Positions 10,732 through 21,239 of a stretch of DNA of 64,000 nucleotides are shown one piece after another. The stretch lies in contig SWBL01000039.1 in the NCBI GenBank assembly GCA_024195585.1, positions 148,495 through 212,494 of the forward strand, read 5' to 3'. Under the pieces are notes generated by a model, which was given only the letters and a program-made list of their open reading frames with translations, had not been told where the DNA came from and did not search any database. The position numbers and the translations under genes were made by a program. The stretch comes from Aureobasidium sp. EXF-3400. Taxonomy: Eukaryota; Ascomycota; Dothideomycetes; Dothideales; Saccotheciaceae. How positions within the stretch are numbered: position 1 is the first letter of the stretch; each line of letters opens with the position of its first letter.

Positions 10732-11869
10732 ATGGCCTTCCCGAGGCTCCGCTCCTTCCATGGTATGCACTGCATCTCCCGGTCTCTTTCAAGAAGGCAT
10801 TGTCTTAACCCTCTTAGCTGTGGCAACATGTGTTCCGCATATACCGAGTGTCGCCAGACGTACGATACACACGTTCCGCGAAGTCCAACCCCTCCGCACG
10901 TTTAGAAAAGAGCTCCAGACAAGTCAACGGACAGTGGGCTTTGTGCCGACTATGGGCGCACTGCACGAGGGCCACATCTCGTTGATGCGTCAGGCCGCCG
11001 CCGAGAATACCGATGTTGTTGTGAGCATCTACGTCAACCCTACTCAATTCGGCGTCAATGAGGATCTGGACAGCTACCCGAAGACATGGCAAGAGGATAT
11101 GGATAAGCTACAAGCTCTCAACAAGGAACTGCATGACCACGCTGGCTCTGGACGCATCACTGCTGTTTTTGCACCCATCACCAAGGTCATGTACCCGACC
11201 CTGCCGCCTACGTCCGAGATCACAGGCTCAGGATCCTTCGTCACAATCACTCCCTTGGGAAGCCTGCTTGAAGGTGCCTCACGCCCAGTCTTCTTCCGTG
11301 GCGTGGCTACCGTCTGTATGAAATTGTTCAACATTGTCATGCCTGAAAGGGTCTACTTTGGTCAGAAGGACATTCAGCAGACAGTCGTCATTAAGCGCAT
11401 GGTAAAGGACTTTCATCTCGACACCGAAGTCAAGATTGGGCCGACAGAGCGTGAGGCCGACGGCTTGGCTATGAGCTCCAGGAACGTATACCTGGGCGCA
11501 AGGAGAAGGGAAGTGGGCGTGGTCCTGTCGCGTGCTCTGAGAGCTGCCGAGAAGAAGTACTTGCAAGGAAAACGGCTTCGTGCCGACATTCTGTGGCCGG
11601 CTAATGAAGTCTCATCAAGTAAGATGATGGAACAAGACGACTTGCCTCCGTCAAAGCGTGCGAGGATCGAGGTGGACTACATATCACTGGCCGACCCAGA
11701 CACGATGGAGGAGATTGAGGTTGTAGATGCCTCGAAGGGTGCCATTCTCAGTGGAGCTATCAAGTTGCTGCCACTTGAAGAGCCTCAAGAAGGAGAGGAC
11801 TGCGGTCTGGGTGGAGGCGCTGTCCCCGTCAGACTCATCGATAACATCATCCTAAGGCCGATAAACTAG
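10732..11869 (+). CDS. PAN6: Pantoate--beta-alanine ligase (pantothenate synthetase)
   Basis: Catalyses ATP-dependent condensation of pantoate with beta-alanine to pantothenate, the vitamin precursor of CoA. The core is unmistakable: VGFVPTMGALHEGHISLM (ATP-binding HxGH), VSIYVNPTQFG, RGVATVCMKLFNIV, YFGQKDIQQTVVI and MSSRNVYL. I place the start at 10732 with a 55-bp intron (10763-10817, GTATGC...CTTAAC...TTAG). This puts an AUG in good context (CAAAATGG) and yields a 360-aa protein whose first residues (MAFPRLRSFHAVATCVPH) look like an Arg-rich mitochondrial-type leader. Without the intron the first plausible Met is at 10760 in the other frame. An insertion rich in charged residues before the C-terminal segment is common in fungal members. 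Confidence 0.9.
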
Positions 11870-12820
11870 TCCAAATCACAGGGCGCAAGCCCAAGGACTT
11901 TTATGTCCAAGAATAAAGTGCTTCCTGCATAGAAGATAAAAGCGTGTCTAGGCCCCCAGGGCTTGGAGGATCCAATTGCCAATGATCATCAGTAGATCGA
12001 CAGACCCGATTCACAACCAGCCTTGTGCTCCCTTCGGATTGTTTGACATGCTGAGAAGATCAGATCAACAAAAACAACGGGATGTCGGTGATAGATGTGG
12101 CCGGCGATTGTTGATGGTTCGTCGATCCCTGCCACTTTTTTGAAGTCCGTAGCGGGGAAGCCTTTTTCAACACCTCATGACGATGTTGCTGCATACCTGC
12201 ATGTTTAATCCTTGGTTACTCTGCCGTCTGACTTTGAAATCAACGAGGCTTCCATCGTGTTGTTTGCGCGGCTCACTGCCTGATGTTACACCATTGATCC
12301 TGTAAGTCGCAAGCCGCAAGGCAGAAATGGTGGTGTATCTCGGTCTCTCGAAAAGCTGAAGATCACATTCTGGCTGGAGCCCGAGAAAAGACTGGACAGT
12401 GAGAACAACAACGATTAAAGACTTCTTTGAGAAGCACTATTAAGGACGAGGCCCACAGAAGCGGCGACAATCCTGGTCAAAAGGTCTACATGCAGCCTGA
12501 CTGTTACGTATGTCGGCTCTCCAACTGAGCACCTCGACCACGGGGCAACATCAATGATGCCACTGCCCGTGTCACCCTCCCTAAGCAAAAGCCCAACTCT
12601 GTTGGTATACTTCTTTAGGCAAGTCTAGTCAGTCGGACAACCGGCATGAACATCCCACCGATGGATGCCTTCAATGCGTAAGTGTGGTGGAGCAAATGGT
12701 GGATGTTTCTGACCTTGATTTGCCCTCTCGCTCGCGTGGTTGTATGTTTTTCTTCCCCATCTCTCCCCAGCCACTGCTTTTTGTTCTCCTGCATCTTTTG
12801 ACAGCCCTTGGTGAAATCTA
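11870..12820. other. Intergenic region with probable 5'-leader intron
   Basis: About 950 bp between PAN6 and the membrane-protein gene. Near its right end a short frame beginning at 12646 (MNIPPMDAFN) runs into a consensus donor GTAAGT (12678), with acceptor-like CCCAG (to 12770) and GACAG (to 12804). I read this as an upstream ORF or leader exon, because every splice tried into the main frame meets a stop. No other gene seen. Confidence 0.4.
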
Positions 12821-14264
12821 ATGGTAAGTGATGTCCGAAACGCTTCTGCATTTCCCTGCGCAGGAACGACAAGTCTATATGATGAGCATGTCTAATGCAT
12901 AGCCTAGGCTTCTACTCATGAGACCGCGCCGTATCGGCCAGAAGTCCAAGCTTTGGGTGGTATACCAACGAAGATTGTCGACATACCAGTATGTGGTGTC
13001 TTCATGATTCTATACATCATCGCTGGTGCTTTGCACATGGGGACCTTCACAAAAAACAAGAAAGTTGGAAAGAAGTTCATCTTCGGTGGAATGATGTTTG
13101 GTAAGATCCAGTGTTTCTGACATCTCAATACTTAACAACATAGCTTACTTTAGGGTCCTAGGTCTCTGTAAGATCCGCATCGTAACACTGAGTCTTCGAA
13201 TCGCATGGGCATGCTACCCCCGCAACATTCGGTTGGGTATCGCTGCGCAAGTCTTTGTCAACATCGGTGTCGTTTTGCTATACTTTGTCAACCTCTTCTT
13301 CACACAGCGCATTGTCAGAGCCCAACATCCGAACTTTGGTTGGAGCAAGATCTTTTCACCACTGATCCCTATAGTCTGCGCCATCACCGTCTTAACGATC
13401 ATTGCTCTGATCGTCGCCGTGATTCAATCGTTCTACACCCTGGACACAAACATCCATCGTATCGACCGGATCATTGAATTATATGGATCAACAGCATTCT
13501 CCGCCATTGCTTTCGTTCCATTCGTCATTGTCACTCTATCAACACTCCTACGACTAATTCCAGGCATTCGCGGTCAAAAAGCACTGGACAAGTTTGGTTC
13601 TGGCAAGATGAGCACAAAGATTATTATTGTACTGGCCACCTCAGCCCTCCTAACTCTTGCCGCCTCGCTAAAGGCCGGCACTGGTTACTTACCATCCATT
13701 CCTCTTGTGAACAGTAGCAGCCCATCGACACCCGAACCTACCCCTTGGTACTTCAACCGCGGTGTCTTCTACGGATTTGGCTTTGGAGTAGAAATCATCA
13801 TCTTGTTCTTCTTCATGGCTGTGAGAGTAGACAAACGCTTCATCATCCCCGACGGCGCCAAGGGACCTTACAGCTACGCCGGAGGCTTTGTCTTTGCAGG
13901 CGAGAGCGGCAACGAAAAGTCCAGATTGGGCCAACGCGATTCTACTCGCAACCTCACAGGCAGCTCACAATCGTTGCAATCATGGGGTGGGTCGACCCGT
14001 CGTGGCAGGAGTAAGGCTCCGTCTGTCATCAGTTGGGGTGGTATCAGTCAGGCGGATACAGAGATGGGCATCGGCGAGGATGGTGTCGAGCCTGTGCCGT
14101 ATGTAACGGTCGAGGATGGCGAGATCGCTAGGCCGGCAAGTATTGGAGGCGCTGGACAAGAAATGGGCTGGGATTCGAAGAGTGGCAAGTGGAAGCTGAG
14201 ACCCGTTTCCAACATGTCTGCTGTCTCGACTGCAATGCCAGTATCGGCTAGAGAAGACGTCTAA
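12821..14264 (+). CDS. Multi-pass fungal membrane protein (DUF3112-like)
   Basis: Model with three exons: a one-codon ATG exon (12821-12823), 12908-13100 and 13144-14264, giving 438 aa. Exons 2 and 3 are solid and encode IPTKIVDIPVCGVFMILYII and then about seven hydrophobic helices, for example AAQVFVNIGVVLLYFVNLFF, IVCAITVLTIIALIVAVIQ, AFSAIAFVPFVIVTLSTLL and FGFGVEIIILFFFMAVRV. They are followed by a cytosolic Ser/Arg/Gly-rich tail of about 130 residues. The order resembles the fungal-only DUF3112 family of unknown function, recalled and not searched. The start is uncertain: acceptor phase only permits a preceding exon ending in phase 0, and the ATG followed directly by GTAAGT at 12824 satisfies that. 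The gene converges on GPN2. Confidence 0.72.
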
Positions 14265-14448
14265 ACGACAGGTCTGCCATCGTAGAGAAAGACGGTCAGG
14301 ATGTTTATCCAACAGGATGTTTTGCAACAGTCGAAGCAAGAGGTGTTTTAAAGAGGCCGAGCGAGGAGTTTTTGCTTGTCATTATGTCGTTTTTTATGAT
14401 TCTTGTAAATAAGCACCATATTCCTGATGAATTTATAGTTTCGTTTTC

Positions 14449-15677
14449 TTAGTCCTTTCTGACGGTCTTGATGCCGTTGTCGTCTTGAGTTGATTGCTTC
14501 TTGAGAAAGGCAGCCTGCATGGCCTCTAGGTCTTCATCTTGGTCGAGATCTTTGTTGGCCGTAGGGGCATTGTTTCCTGATGACGGGTCCTGGGCAGGTA
14601 CTCGGCGCACTTCAGGTTGACCCGCTTGACGAGCATCTTCTGCTTTTTGGTCTTCGATCTGCTGAGCCTCCATCTGGTCAAACTCGTCACGCCTATCAAT
14701 CCAACGTTCCTGGACATCTCTAACATCAATCTTGCCGCCCCAACCTTCTTGCATGGCAACCTGCCAGACAGAGTCGTTGGTACCCTTGTCTGTGCCAAAG
14801 ACGTAACCACTAGCGCGATCTACGGCGTGTAGCAGGTTTGTCATGGAGACCTTGTCCTCGACAGCGAGAGTCTCGAAGGCGACAAGACCGAAATCGCCAA
14901 TGAGTTGAATCAGGGCCTCGTTGAGGGCGGTGAACTTTGACTCGGGCAGTTTGGGCATGTCGTTGCTTCCGGCACGATCTTGTTGGTTCTGTACAGAGGT
15001 GTTGTTCTGTTCGGCATCGAGGTGGGGCAATAGATAGTCCAGGTCTTGGACTTCAGTATAGTAGTCTAAGTTGAAGGGCAGGGGCTCAGAGTTTTTTGCG
15101 AGGTTGTCGATCTTGGTCAAGACATTGACAAGGGGGAATGGTAGATGGAGCATGCTGCGCAGACAGAGCAGTAAGGAAGATATGTACAGGGTAGGGCGCG
15201 AGAGGGTGAGAGAGTCGAGGAGATGGACAACGATTAGCTGTTGGCGGTTAGTCTGATAGGGTGACAAAGAAGGAAACGAAGGCGGACTCTGAAACCAATC
15301 TTCTCGAGACGGTGGAACAAGTTGGGCATTGTATTGTGATGTGTAAATAATTCGACCTGGCCTGGGCAGTCGAAGAGGATGTACGAGTCGCCGAGGTCTT
15401 TCAAGCCTTCCTCGAGCCACTCAAAGTTCTCTTGCAACTCTTCGAGGGCATACATGACACCGCCGTTAGGGCCCAGCTCTTCTTGTTCCATAACTTCTTC
15501 GAGTGAGACCAAGTCCCTTATGTCGAGGGCACATGGGTATGATGTCTTGTCGTTGGCAGGGTCGAGGTTGACGACGGCGCATTTGCGATCGATGGCGGTG
15601 AGGAACTGGTGCATACCATCGCAGTAAGTCGACTTACCCGCGCCTGGCGGACCAATGACTAGTTGTGCAAAAGGCAT
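14449..15677 (-). CDS. GPN2: GPN-loop GTPase 2
   Basis: Two exons (15677-15288, 15237-14449), 392 aa. The P-loop GPPGAGKST lies at residues 8-16 and the defining Gly-Pro-Asn loop (GPNGGVMYALEEL) begins at 69. A G3-like DCPGQVELF and LTKIDNLAKN for base recognition follow. Intron 1 (50 bp, GTCCGC...CTAAC...ACAG) restores RLEKIGFRLIVVHLLDS, matching the family. GPN2 is a cytoplasmic GTPase that, with GPN1/GPN3, helps assemble and import RNA polymerase II/III. The C-terminal 80 residues are acidic and low-complexity. The start is the Met directly ahead of FAQLVIGPPGAGKS. It shares a 163-bp divergent promoter with BUB3. Confidence 0.93.
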
Positions 15678-15840
15678 GTTGGTGAAATGTGAGTGGTCGG
15701 TGTTATGGTGCGCGAGGGAGAAGATAATAATTGTTTGCAATGACGGAGTGATGCCCCGCAAAAGATTCGAGGGCCGAGAAGCTCCTGCTGCTTGTTGACT
15801 TTGCTCAGCGCCGTCGCATTCACACTGTCATCACACAACA
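15678..15840. promoter_or_regulatory. Compact bidirectional promoter GPN2 / BUB3
   Basis: Only 163 bp separate the two start codons, so both promoters and both 5' leaders must fit in this stretch. No obvious TATA box on either strand. Confidence 0.6.
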
Positions 15841-16964
15841 ATGAGCGGTATCTATCTCTCCTTCTGCTCCGAATTCCTTCACTTGTACTGACTCCTCTCG
15901 CAGCCCAAATAGAACTCGCCAATGCGCCGTCCGACGCCATCTCGGCCGTCCGCTTTGCTCCTCAATCACCAAACCGTCTGCTGGTCGCCTCGTGGGATCG
16001 CAATGTCTATCTCTACGACACATCCAACGGAGAACAGGGCAGCCTGTTACAAAAGGTAGAGCATCGCGCTCCCGTATTGGACATTTGCTTCGGCGACGAC
16101 GACAAGACTGCCTTCAGCGCCGGCCTCGACTGGGACGTCAACAGAATCAACCTCGAAACCGGCGACAAAGCCGTCATTTCATCACACGAAGCTGGTGTCA
16201 AGTCCATCGTCTACTCACACTCACACCACCTGCTCATCTCGGCCTCGTGGGACAGCACCCTCCATGTCCACATACTCAAGGATGCCAATCTCGCTCACCC
16301 TCCCTCGACAATCCCCCTTCCGTCCAAGCCCTTCTCCATCTCCTTGACTCCCACAAAACTCGTTGTCGCCATGGCCTCACGTCAGATCTTCATCTACGAC
16401 TTGGCTGCTCTGAAGATGCTCACCTCACAATCTGCCCCTTCTCAGGAATCTGGAAATCAAAGCATTCTCGAAATCCAGCCCTGGCAACAGCGCGAAAGCA
16501 GTTTGAAGTTCATGACACGCGCCGTCTGCTGCATGCCCAACGATCAAGGTTACGCACTTTCTTCAATCGAGGGCCGCGTCGGTGTCGAGTGGTTCGATCC
16601 ATCGACCGAATCTCAGAGCCGCAAGTACGCCTTCAAGTGCCACAGACAAGCAGACGACGGCGTTGATGTCGTCTATCCCGTCAATGCTCTGGCTTTCCAC
16701 CCCGTACACCAAGGAACCTTTGTCAGTGGAGGTGGTGACGGCTTCGTTGTACTGTGGGACGGTGTCACCAAGCGCAGGATCAGACAGTACCAGGCATACC
16801 CGTCTAGTGTCTCTAGTGTTTCATGGAGTTCTGACGGCAGATATCTGGCCATCGCAATCAGTCCTGGCTTCGAAGACGGAAAAGAAGTCATCGACCAAGG
16901 CCAGGTCAAACTGTTCATTCGAGAACTGGCAGACGGAGAAGCAAAGGGCAAGAGTGCCAAATAG
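15841..16964 (+). CDS. BUB3: Mitotic checkpoint WD40 protein BUB3
   Basis: Exon 1 is only 7 nt (15841-15847, encoding Met-Ser plus one base); exon 2 is 15904-16964. The product is 355 aa. The propeller begins NAPSDAISAVRFAPQS and NRLLVASWDRNVYLYD. The diagnostic Bub3 segment is present: GRVGVEWFDPS, YAFKCHRQ and VYPVNALAFHPVHQGTFVSG, with GGDGFVVLWD. Bub3 docks Bub1 and Mad3/BubR1 on phosphorylated kinetochore MELT motifs in the spindle checkpoint; the closely related Rae1 is excluded by the YAFKCHR segment. The short first exon is supported by phase and by the N-terminal family pattern. Confidence 0.92.
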
Positions 16965-17091
16965 AAATGGGGAGAGGCTTTGGGAAGCGTTTAGAAAACC
17001 GGTCTTTGATACATTAGCGTAGGCGTTCCTGTCCTTGTATTCCCTGGACCTCTTGATATGGAAATTCATGCTCTTCTCTTTCTCTCTCTCT

Positions 17092-17714
17092 TCAGTCCTC
17101 GTCCATGTCATCATCGTCGTCGTCGCTCTCAATGCCTATCGAGGCTCCTGCTCTTGTCATGTTGGTTGCGCCCTCGGCTCCAAGCATTTTGTCGAGTGAA
17201 AAGTCTGATGCTTTTCCTTGGGCGGTTGCTCGTAGAATAGCAGCTTTTGCTCTCCTGATAGCCTCCTCTTCGGCTTTGCGAATAGTTCCAGACACTCTTA
17301 CAACCTGGATGACACATGCTTGGTCCACGGGCCGCGGTAGACGTGTGACAAAACTCAAGGCTGCCCAGACAAGACGATAATGCGCGCGAGACACCCGAAT
17401 GATGGCCGTAGATGTGGCAGGAGAGAGATATTTGACTAACTATGGTCAGCTCTCCTCGCACTCCGGGCTTGGAGGTAGATGAACTCACCAACAAGACTAC
17501 TGGCAATCATGCCACTTCCATAGTCTCCGAACAGCTCTGTCACGCCATCCCTGATCATACGTGCCAGTAGTTGTGCGTTGAGTTTGTCCGATGAGGGCCG
17601 GCGGAAGGATACGACATCGGGGACTTGTCCATCTTTTGTCGTGAGCTTTGTTGGAGTGTCCGAGTCGGGATACAGGATGTTGACAAGCAGGTAACGGTGC
17701 TTCAATCGGACCAT
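17092..17714 (-). CDS. POP5: Ribonuclease P/MRP protein subunit POP5
   Basis: Two exons (17714-17489, 17435-17092), 189 aa. The opening MVRLKHRYLLVNILYP is the Pop5/Rpp14-type start. The core continues ARMIRDGVTELFGDYGSGM and, after the intron, TSTAIIRVSRAHYRLVWAAL, the RNA-binding beta-alpha-beta segment. Pop5 is a shared subunit of nuclear RNase P (5' maturation of pre-tRNA) and RNase MRP (pre-rRNA). The tail is very acidic (DDDDDDMDED), common in fungal members. The acceptor used is TTAG at 17437-17436; the upstream ATAG would break the frame. Confidence 0.88.
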
Positions 17715-17980
17715 GATGATGGATCTTGTCGCGTGTGACGAGCGCTGATATTTGCAATACTTGGTAATGCGATCGGCATCTTCTGTGCAATCAAGTCATG
17801 GCTGATCAAAGAATTGGTTGCTCCAAACACTGACAAAGGCTTTGGTTCAAATCAAGTTCGACGCTTGGCAAGCATGCACTTTTAACAATGTCATTCTTAG
17901 ACAAATATTTGGGTATTCTACTGTATTGTGCTTCGAGATGGGGGTATCTATGCTATGCTCGCTCCTTGAAAAATGTCTAC

Positions 17981-19111
17981 TTAGGCGCGCTTGGTTCTCT
18001 TCTTGCGCTTCTTGTTCTTCTTTGACTTTTTGCTCTTCTTGACGCTAGGTGCAATCACGTTGCCGTCGTTGTCCAACTGTTCCTCGTCTTCGTTGTCAGA
18101 TCCGTCTTCATCCTCATCCGAGTCAGAGCCCTCGGCGTCCTCCTTTGCCTGTCTCTGCTCTTCCTTCCTAGCCTTCTTGTCCTCGGCCTGCTGCTTCAGC
18201 TTCTCTTCCCTTCTGATGGCAGCTCCGTACTTTTGCTTGACTTCCTTCTCGAATGCCTCCTTTTCGAGCTTGAACAACATCATGGTCGCTCTTGCATCCT
18301 CGACAGAACTGTGCTCTCCGCCTTGGATTTCCATGCCGAGGAACTCCTTGGCCAATTTGCGCAACGCAGGTGCTTTTCCCATGGACATTTTGCGGAATGT
18401 CGAGTGTCTGGATGTATCCCGGATATCTCTCTTTGGATGTGAGAGTAGTAGCACGTCCAAATCATTCTTGAGTGCGTGTCCAATCAAAATCTTTCCCTCC
18501 AACAGAGCAGCAATCTCTTTTTGTACTTCGGAAAAGGTACGAGCGACATCTGGTTTCAGGTGATGGGGTCGGATACCACTGACAAAGGTACGATAATCTG
18601 TGACTTCGACGCCGGGCACAGGTTGGACAAAACTATCGTAGATCTGTTCGCCGTGGAAGTTGACAATCGAGACACGAGCAAGGACATTGTCATCGAGCGG
18701 ACCAGTGCCAACCATTTCACAATCGATGGCTAGAAACTTTCCGGGTTTGTGAGTCGGGTGGAGGCCTTGGTTGACGAGAGAGTCGGTCGAGGTGCGAGTC
18801 GAAACGACTTCCTCGGCTGCAGTCGTGGTTCCAGCATTTGACGCGGTCCTTGGTGTCGACGTGTAGGATTTCGAGGGAGCACCGCCCATGTTGGTCTTTC
18901 TCTGAGCAAAAGAAGGCTTGTTCAGCTCCGTCCTTGGTCTTTTTGTTCCATTCGCAGAGCCCTGGAACTTCTTGAACTTTTCGTCTTGCGATTCGGTCGT
19001 TCTCTTGCGCTTCACGCTCGGGCTCGTGTCATCAGACTTGGGCTTCGGCTTGAGTGTTTGCTGTAACCTCTTCCAGTTGCTCGACAGATTCGCGGCAGCG
19101 ACTTGAGCCAT
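17981..19111 (-). CDS. REX4: RNA exonuclease 4 (REX4), DEDDh family
   Basis: Single exon, 376 aa from Met at 19111, which sits just before the conserved NLSSNWKRLQQ opening; the open frame extends further upstream but into low-information sequence. After a basic, Ser/Thr-rich linker comes the exonuclease domain: FLAIDCEMVGTGP (ExoI, Asp and Glu), LIGHALKNDLDVLLL (ExoII) and HSSVEDARATMM (ExoIII with His and Asp). Rex4 trims pre-rRNA ends in the nucleolus. The C terminus is an acidic block followed by a Lys/Arg-rich block, probably nuclear/nucleolar targeting. Confidence 0.9.
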   Translation of the reverse strand: MAQVAAANLSSNWKRLQQTLKPKPKSDDTSPSVKRKRTTESQDEKFKKFQGSANGTKRPRTELNKPSFAQRKTNMGGAPSKSYTSTPRTASNAGTTTAAEEVVSTRTSTDSLVNQGLHPTHKPGKFLAIDCEMVGTGPLDDNVLARVSIVNFHGEQIYDSFVQPVPGVEVTDYRTFVSGIRPHHLKPDVARTFSEVQKEIAALLEGKILIGHALKNDLDVLLLSHPKRDIRDTSRHSTFRKMSMGKAPALRKLAKEFLGMEIQGGEHSSVEDARATMMLFKLEKEAFEKEVKQKYGAAIRREEKLKQQAEDKKARKEEQRQAKEDAEGSDSDEDEDGSDNEDEEQLDNDGNVIAPSVKKSKKSKKNKKRKKRTKRA

Positions 19112-19602
19112 GATTTCTTGTTGGTTTGCTCTGCTGGTCTGGGGAATCCATCTGGCACTTTTTTCTCCAGCGCCCGCCGGTCGGCTGCCGGCCCGAACGC
19201 GCGCGGCTTGGCGCCGGCCTGTATCTCTATCACATGTCAGATCTTCACCGAGATCATCAGGTACAAGGTACAACATATATTTTGCCAGCCCGACCACTTT
19301 ATATCAAATCCTCATCGACTCACTCGAAGCTTCTTGGAAACTACCAAACATTGTGTAGTTTCCTTCGCCTCAGTCTCTCAGAGAGAAGATAGAACCACGT
19401 CTGGCCATGATTCATCAAAACTCCTCAACTTGTGTACTCCGTAAAGATTCGTCTTCACATGCAAAACTCGATGCGTCATGATTGTCACATTTTTGTTCAC
19501 AGATGCGTGCGTGCTACGTGAAGGCCACCAGGTTCGACCTTTCGTTGATAAAAGAGTCTCTCTTGCCCTCTGTTTTCTCCGGTAACTCTATCACATACAG
19601 CT

Positions 19603-20589
19603 ATGCCTTCCATCCTGGAACTCGGTGCCCCTGACCGCCAGAATGGTCGACTGACAGCCACTGGCGATTCTAACGCGCTTTTGTCTCTTCTCAAGGACCA
19701 GATCCGCGATTTCCCACCTGGCAAGCAATACAACATCGCCATCAGTGAAGTCCCAGTAACCGCTGAGCGTCTGCCTTACTACCCCAAGGAAGGAGACCGT
19801 CTCCAGGACGTTGGAACTGCAAGAGCAAACCTCGCTGTATCTAACGAAAGTCCCAACGGAACATCGCAGGAAAATTGGGCTGAGAATCACCAACACCAAA
19901 CTGTATGCCCTGTCATCTTCACCTTCCACAAGTCAGCCATCGTTGCTAACTTTCCATCAGGTCGTGCAACAACACGTCGTTTACTGGGACAAGGACCAAG
20001 ATGGTATCATCTGGCCTCTGGATACCTACAGAGGCTGCCGTGCCTGGGGCTGGAACCCAATTCTCTGTTTGATCGCCACTTTTCTCATCAATGTCAATCT
20101 TTCCTATCCGACTTTGCCCTCCTGGATTCCAGATCCTTTCTTCCGCATCTACATTGCAAATCTTCACAAAGACAAGCACGGCAGTGACTCGATGACTTAC
20201 GACAACGAAGGCAGATTCAGTAAGTTTCTTGACAGTCAGAGCTTTCATCCTTCAACCTTTGCTGACTCGTCGCAGGACCTCAAAACTTCGAAGATATATT
20301 TGCAAAGTATGATCGTGGCAACAAAGGCGGCCTCGATGCCTATGATTTGATCAGAATGCATAAAGGCCAGCGTATGGCAATGGACTTTTTCGGATGGAGC
20401 GCCACCTTCCTCGAGTGGCTTGCGACTTATCTCTTGCTCTGGCCTGAAGACGGTATTCTACGCAAGGACGATATTCGCAGAATTTTCGACGGCAGCATCT
20501 TTCAATTCAAAGCTGACGAGTATGCTGAGAAGAAGAGACATCATGGTCGTACCAACAAGACCATTGAGAGCAGGAAAAAGCAAGCTTAG
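19603..20589 (+). CDS. Caleosin (lipid-droplet peroxygenase)
   Basis: Three exons (19603-19902, 19961-20219, 20276-20589), 290 aa. One clear EF-hand loop is visible, DKDQDGIIWPLDTY, followed by a hydrophobic stretch with a Pro-containing turn (PTLPSWIPDPFFRIY) resembling the caleosin proline knot. His residues in QQHVVYWD and NLHKDKHG are at the places where caleosins bind haem. The C-terminal domain has FFGWSATFLEWLATYLLLW. Caleosins are Ca2+-binding haem peroxygenases on oil bodies or the ER, using hydroperoxides to oxidise unsaturated lipids; in fungi they are linked to lipid storage and sporulation. Family membership is clear, the role inferred. Confidence 0.88.
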
Positions 20590-21239
20590 GTGTGTTGAGA
20601 CAGACAGAACCGCAAGAGGATCAACTCGAGTAGGACCAGTGGTGAAACAGACTAAGGTTGCACTTTACGATTGTATGACATAGACAATAACAAACATGAG
20701 GTTAACGGATGACTTTCCCCGGCTCTGAACTTAGGTTCAACCATCAATTGTCTTGTGACCAGCATCTGAAGACCACGTAGTGTTGTCGCGATGTGCCTAG
20801 CGTCTCTATTCACATCTTCATCTTGCAATAAAAACCTCCGGTATGAGTTATCGCATTCTTCTTGGTCGGGCTTCATGTTTCTTTCCTTCCAAAGGAGTGA
20901 TGTCGTGAAAGTGTTTGCGTGACAAGGGTTCATTGAAGAACAAGCATGTCGAGGAAAGCCTTGAGGTGCTATCTTCGTAAGCGTTGTCGAACTGCATGCC
21001 ATCAAACAACGGACTAGAAGGAACCTCGCGCGCGAAAAGTGGCTGCAGGACGGCATCATTCTCTAATTCGACGATCCGGGGGAGTTAGTGACGAAGAGAG
21101 TTGACGGAAGGAGAAGGAATCAGCTTGATAAGGAGAATCAGACTGTCATGTTCAATCGTTGATACGACGCCTCGCTCCGCCCTCTATAGTGTCTCTATGA
21201 ATTGGAAAGTGCAAATGCACGCTTCGAGATGCTTCAAAA
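20590..21239. other. Convergent 3' intergenic region
   Basis: 650 bp between the convergent 3' ends of the caleosin and flavoprotein genes. Nothing supported inside. Confidence 0.5.

Noticed and set aside
17991..18563. 190-codon plus frame rich in Ser/Leu/Phe
   Set aside because: Antisense shadow of the Lys/Glu-rich REX4 C terminus.
19112..19297. 62-residue N-terminal extension of REX4
   Set aside because: The family starts at NLSSNWKRLQ; the upstream sequence is low-information leader.
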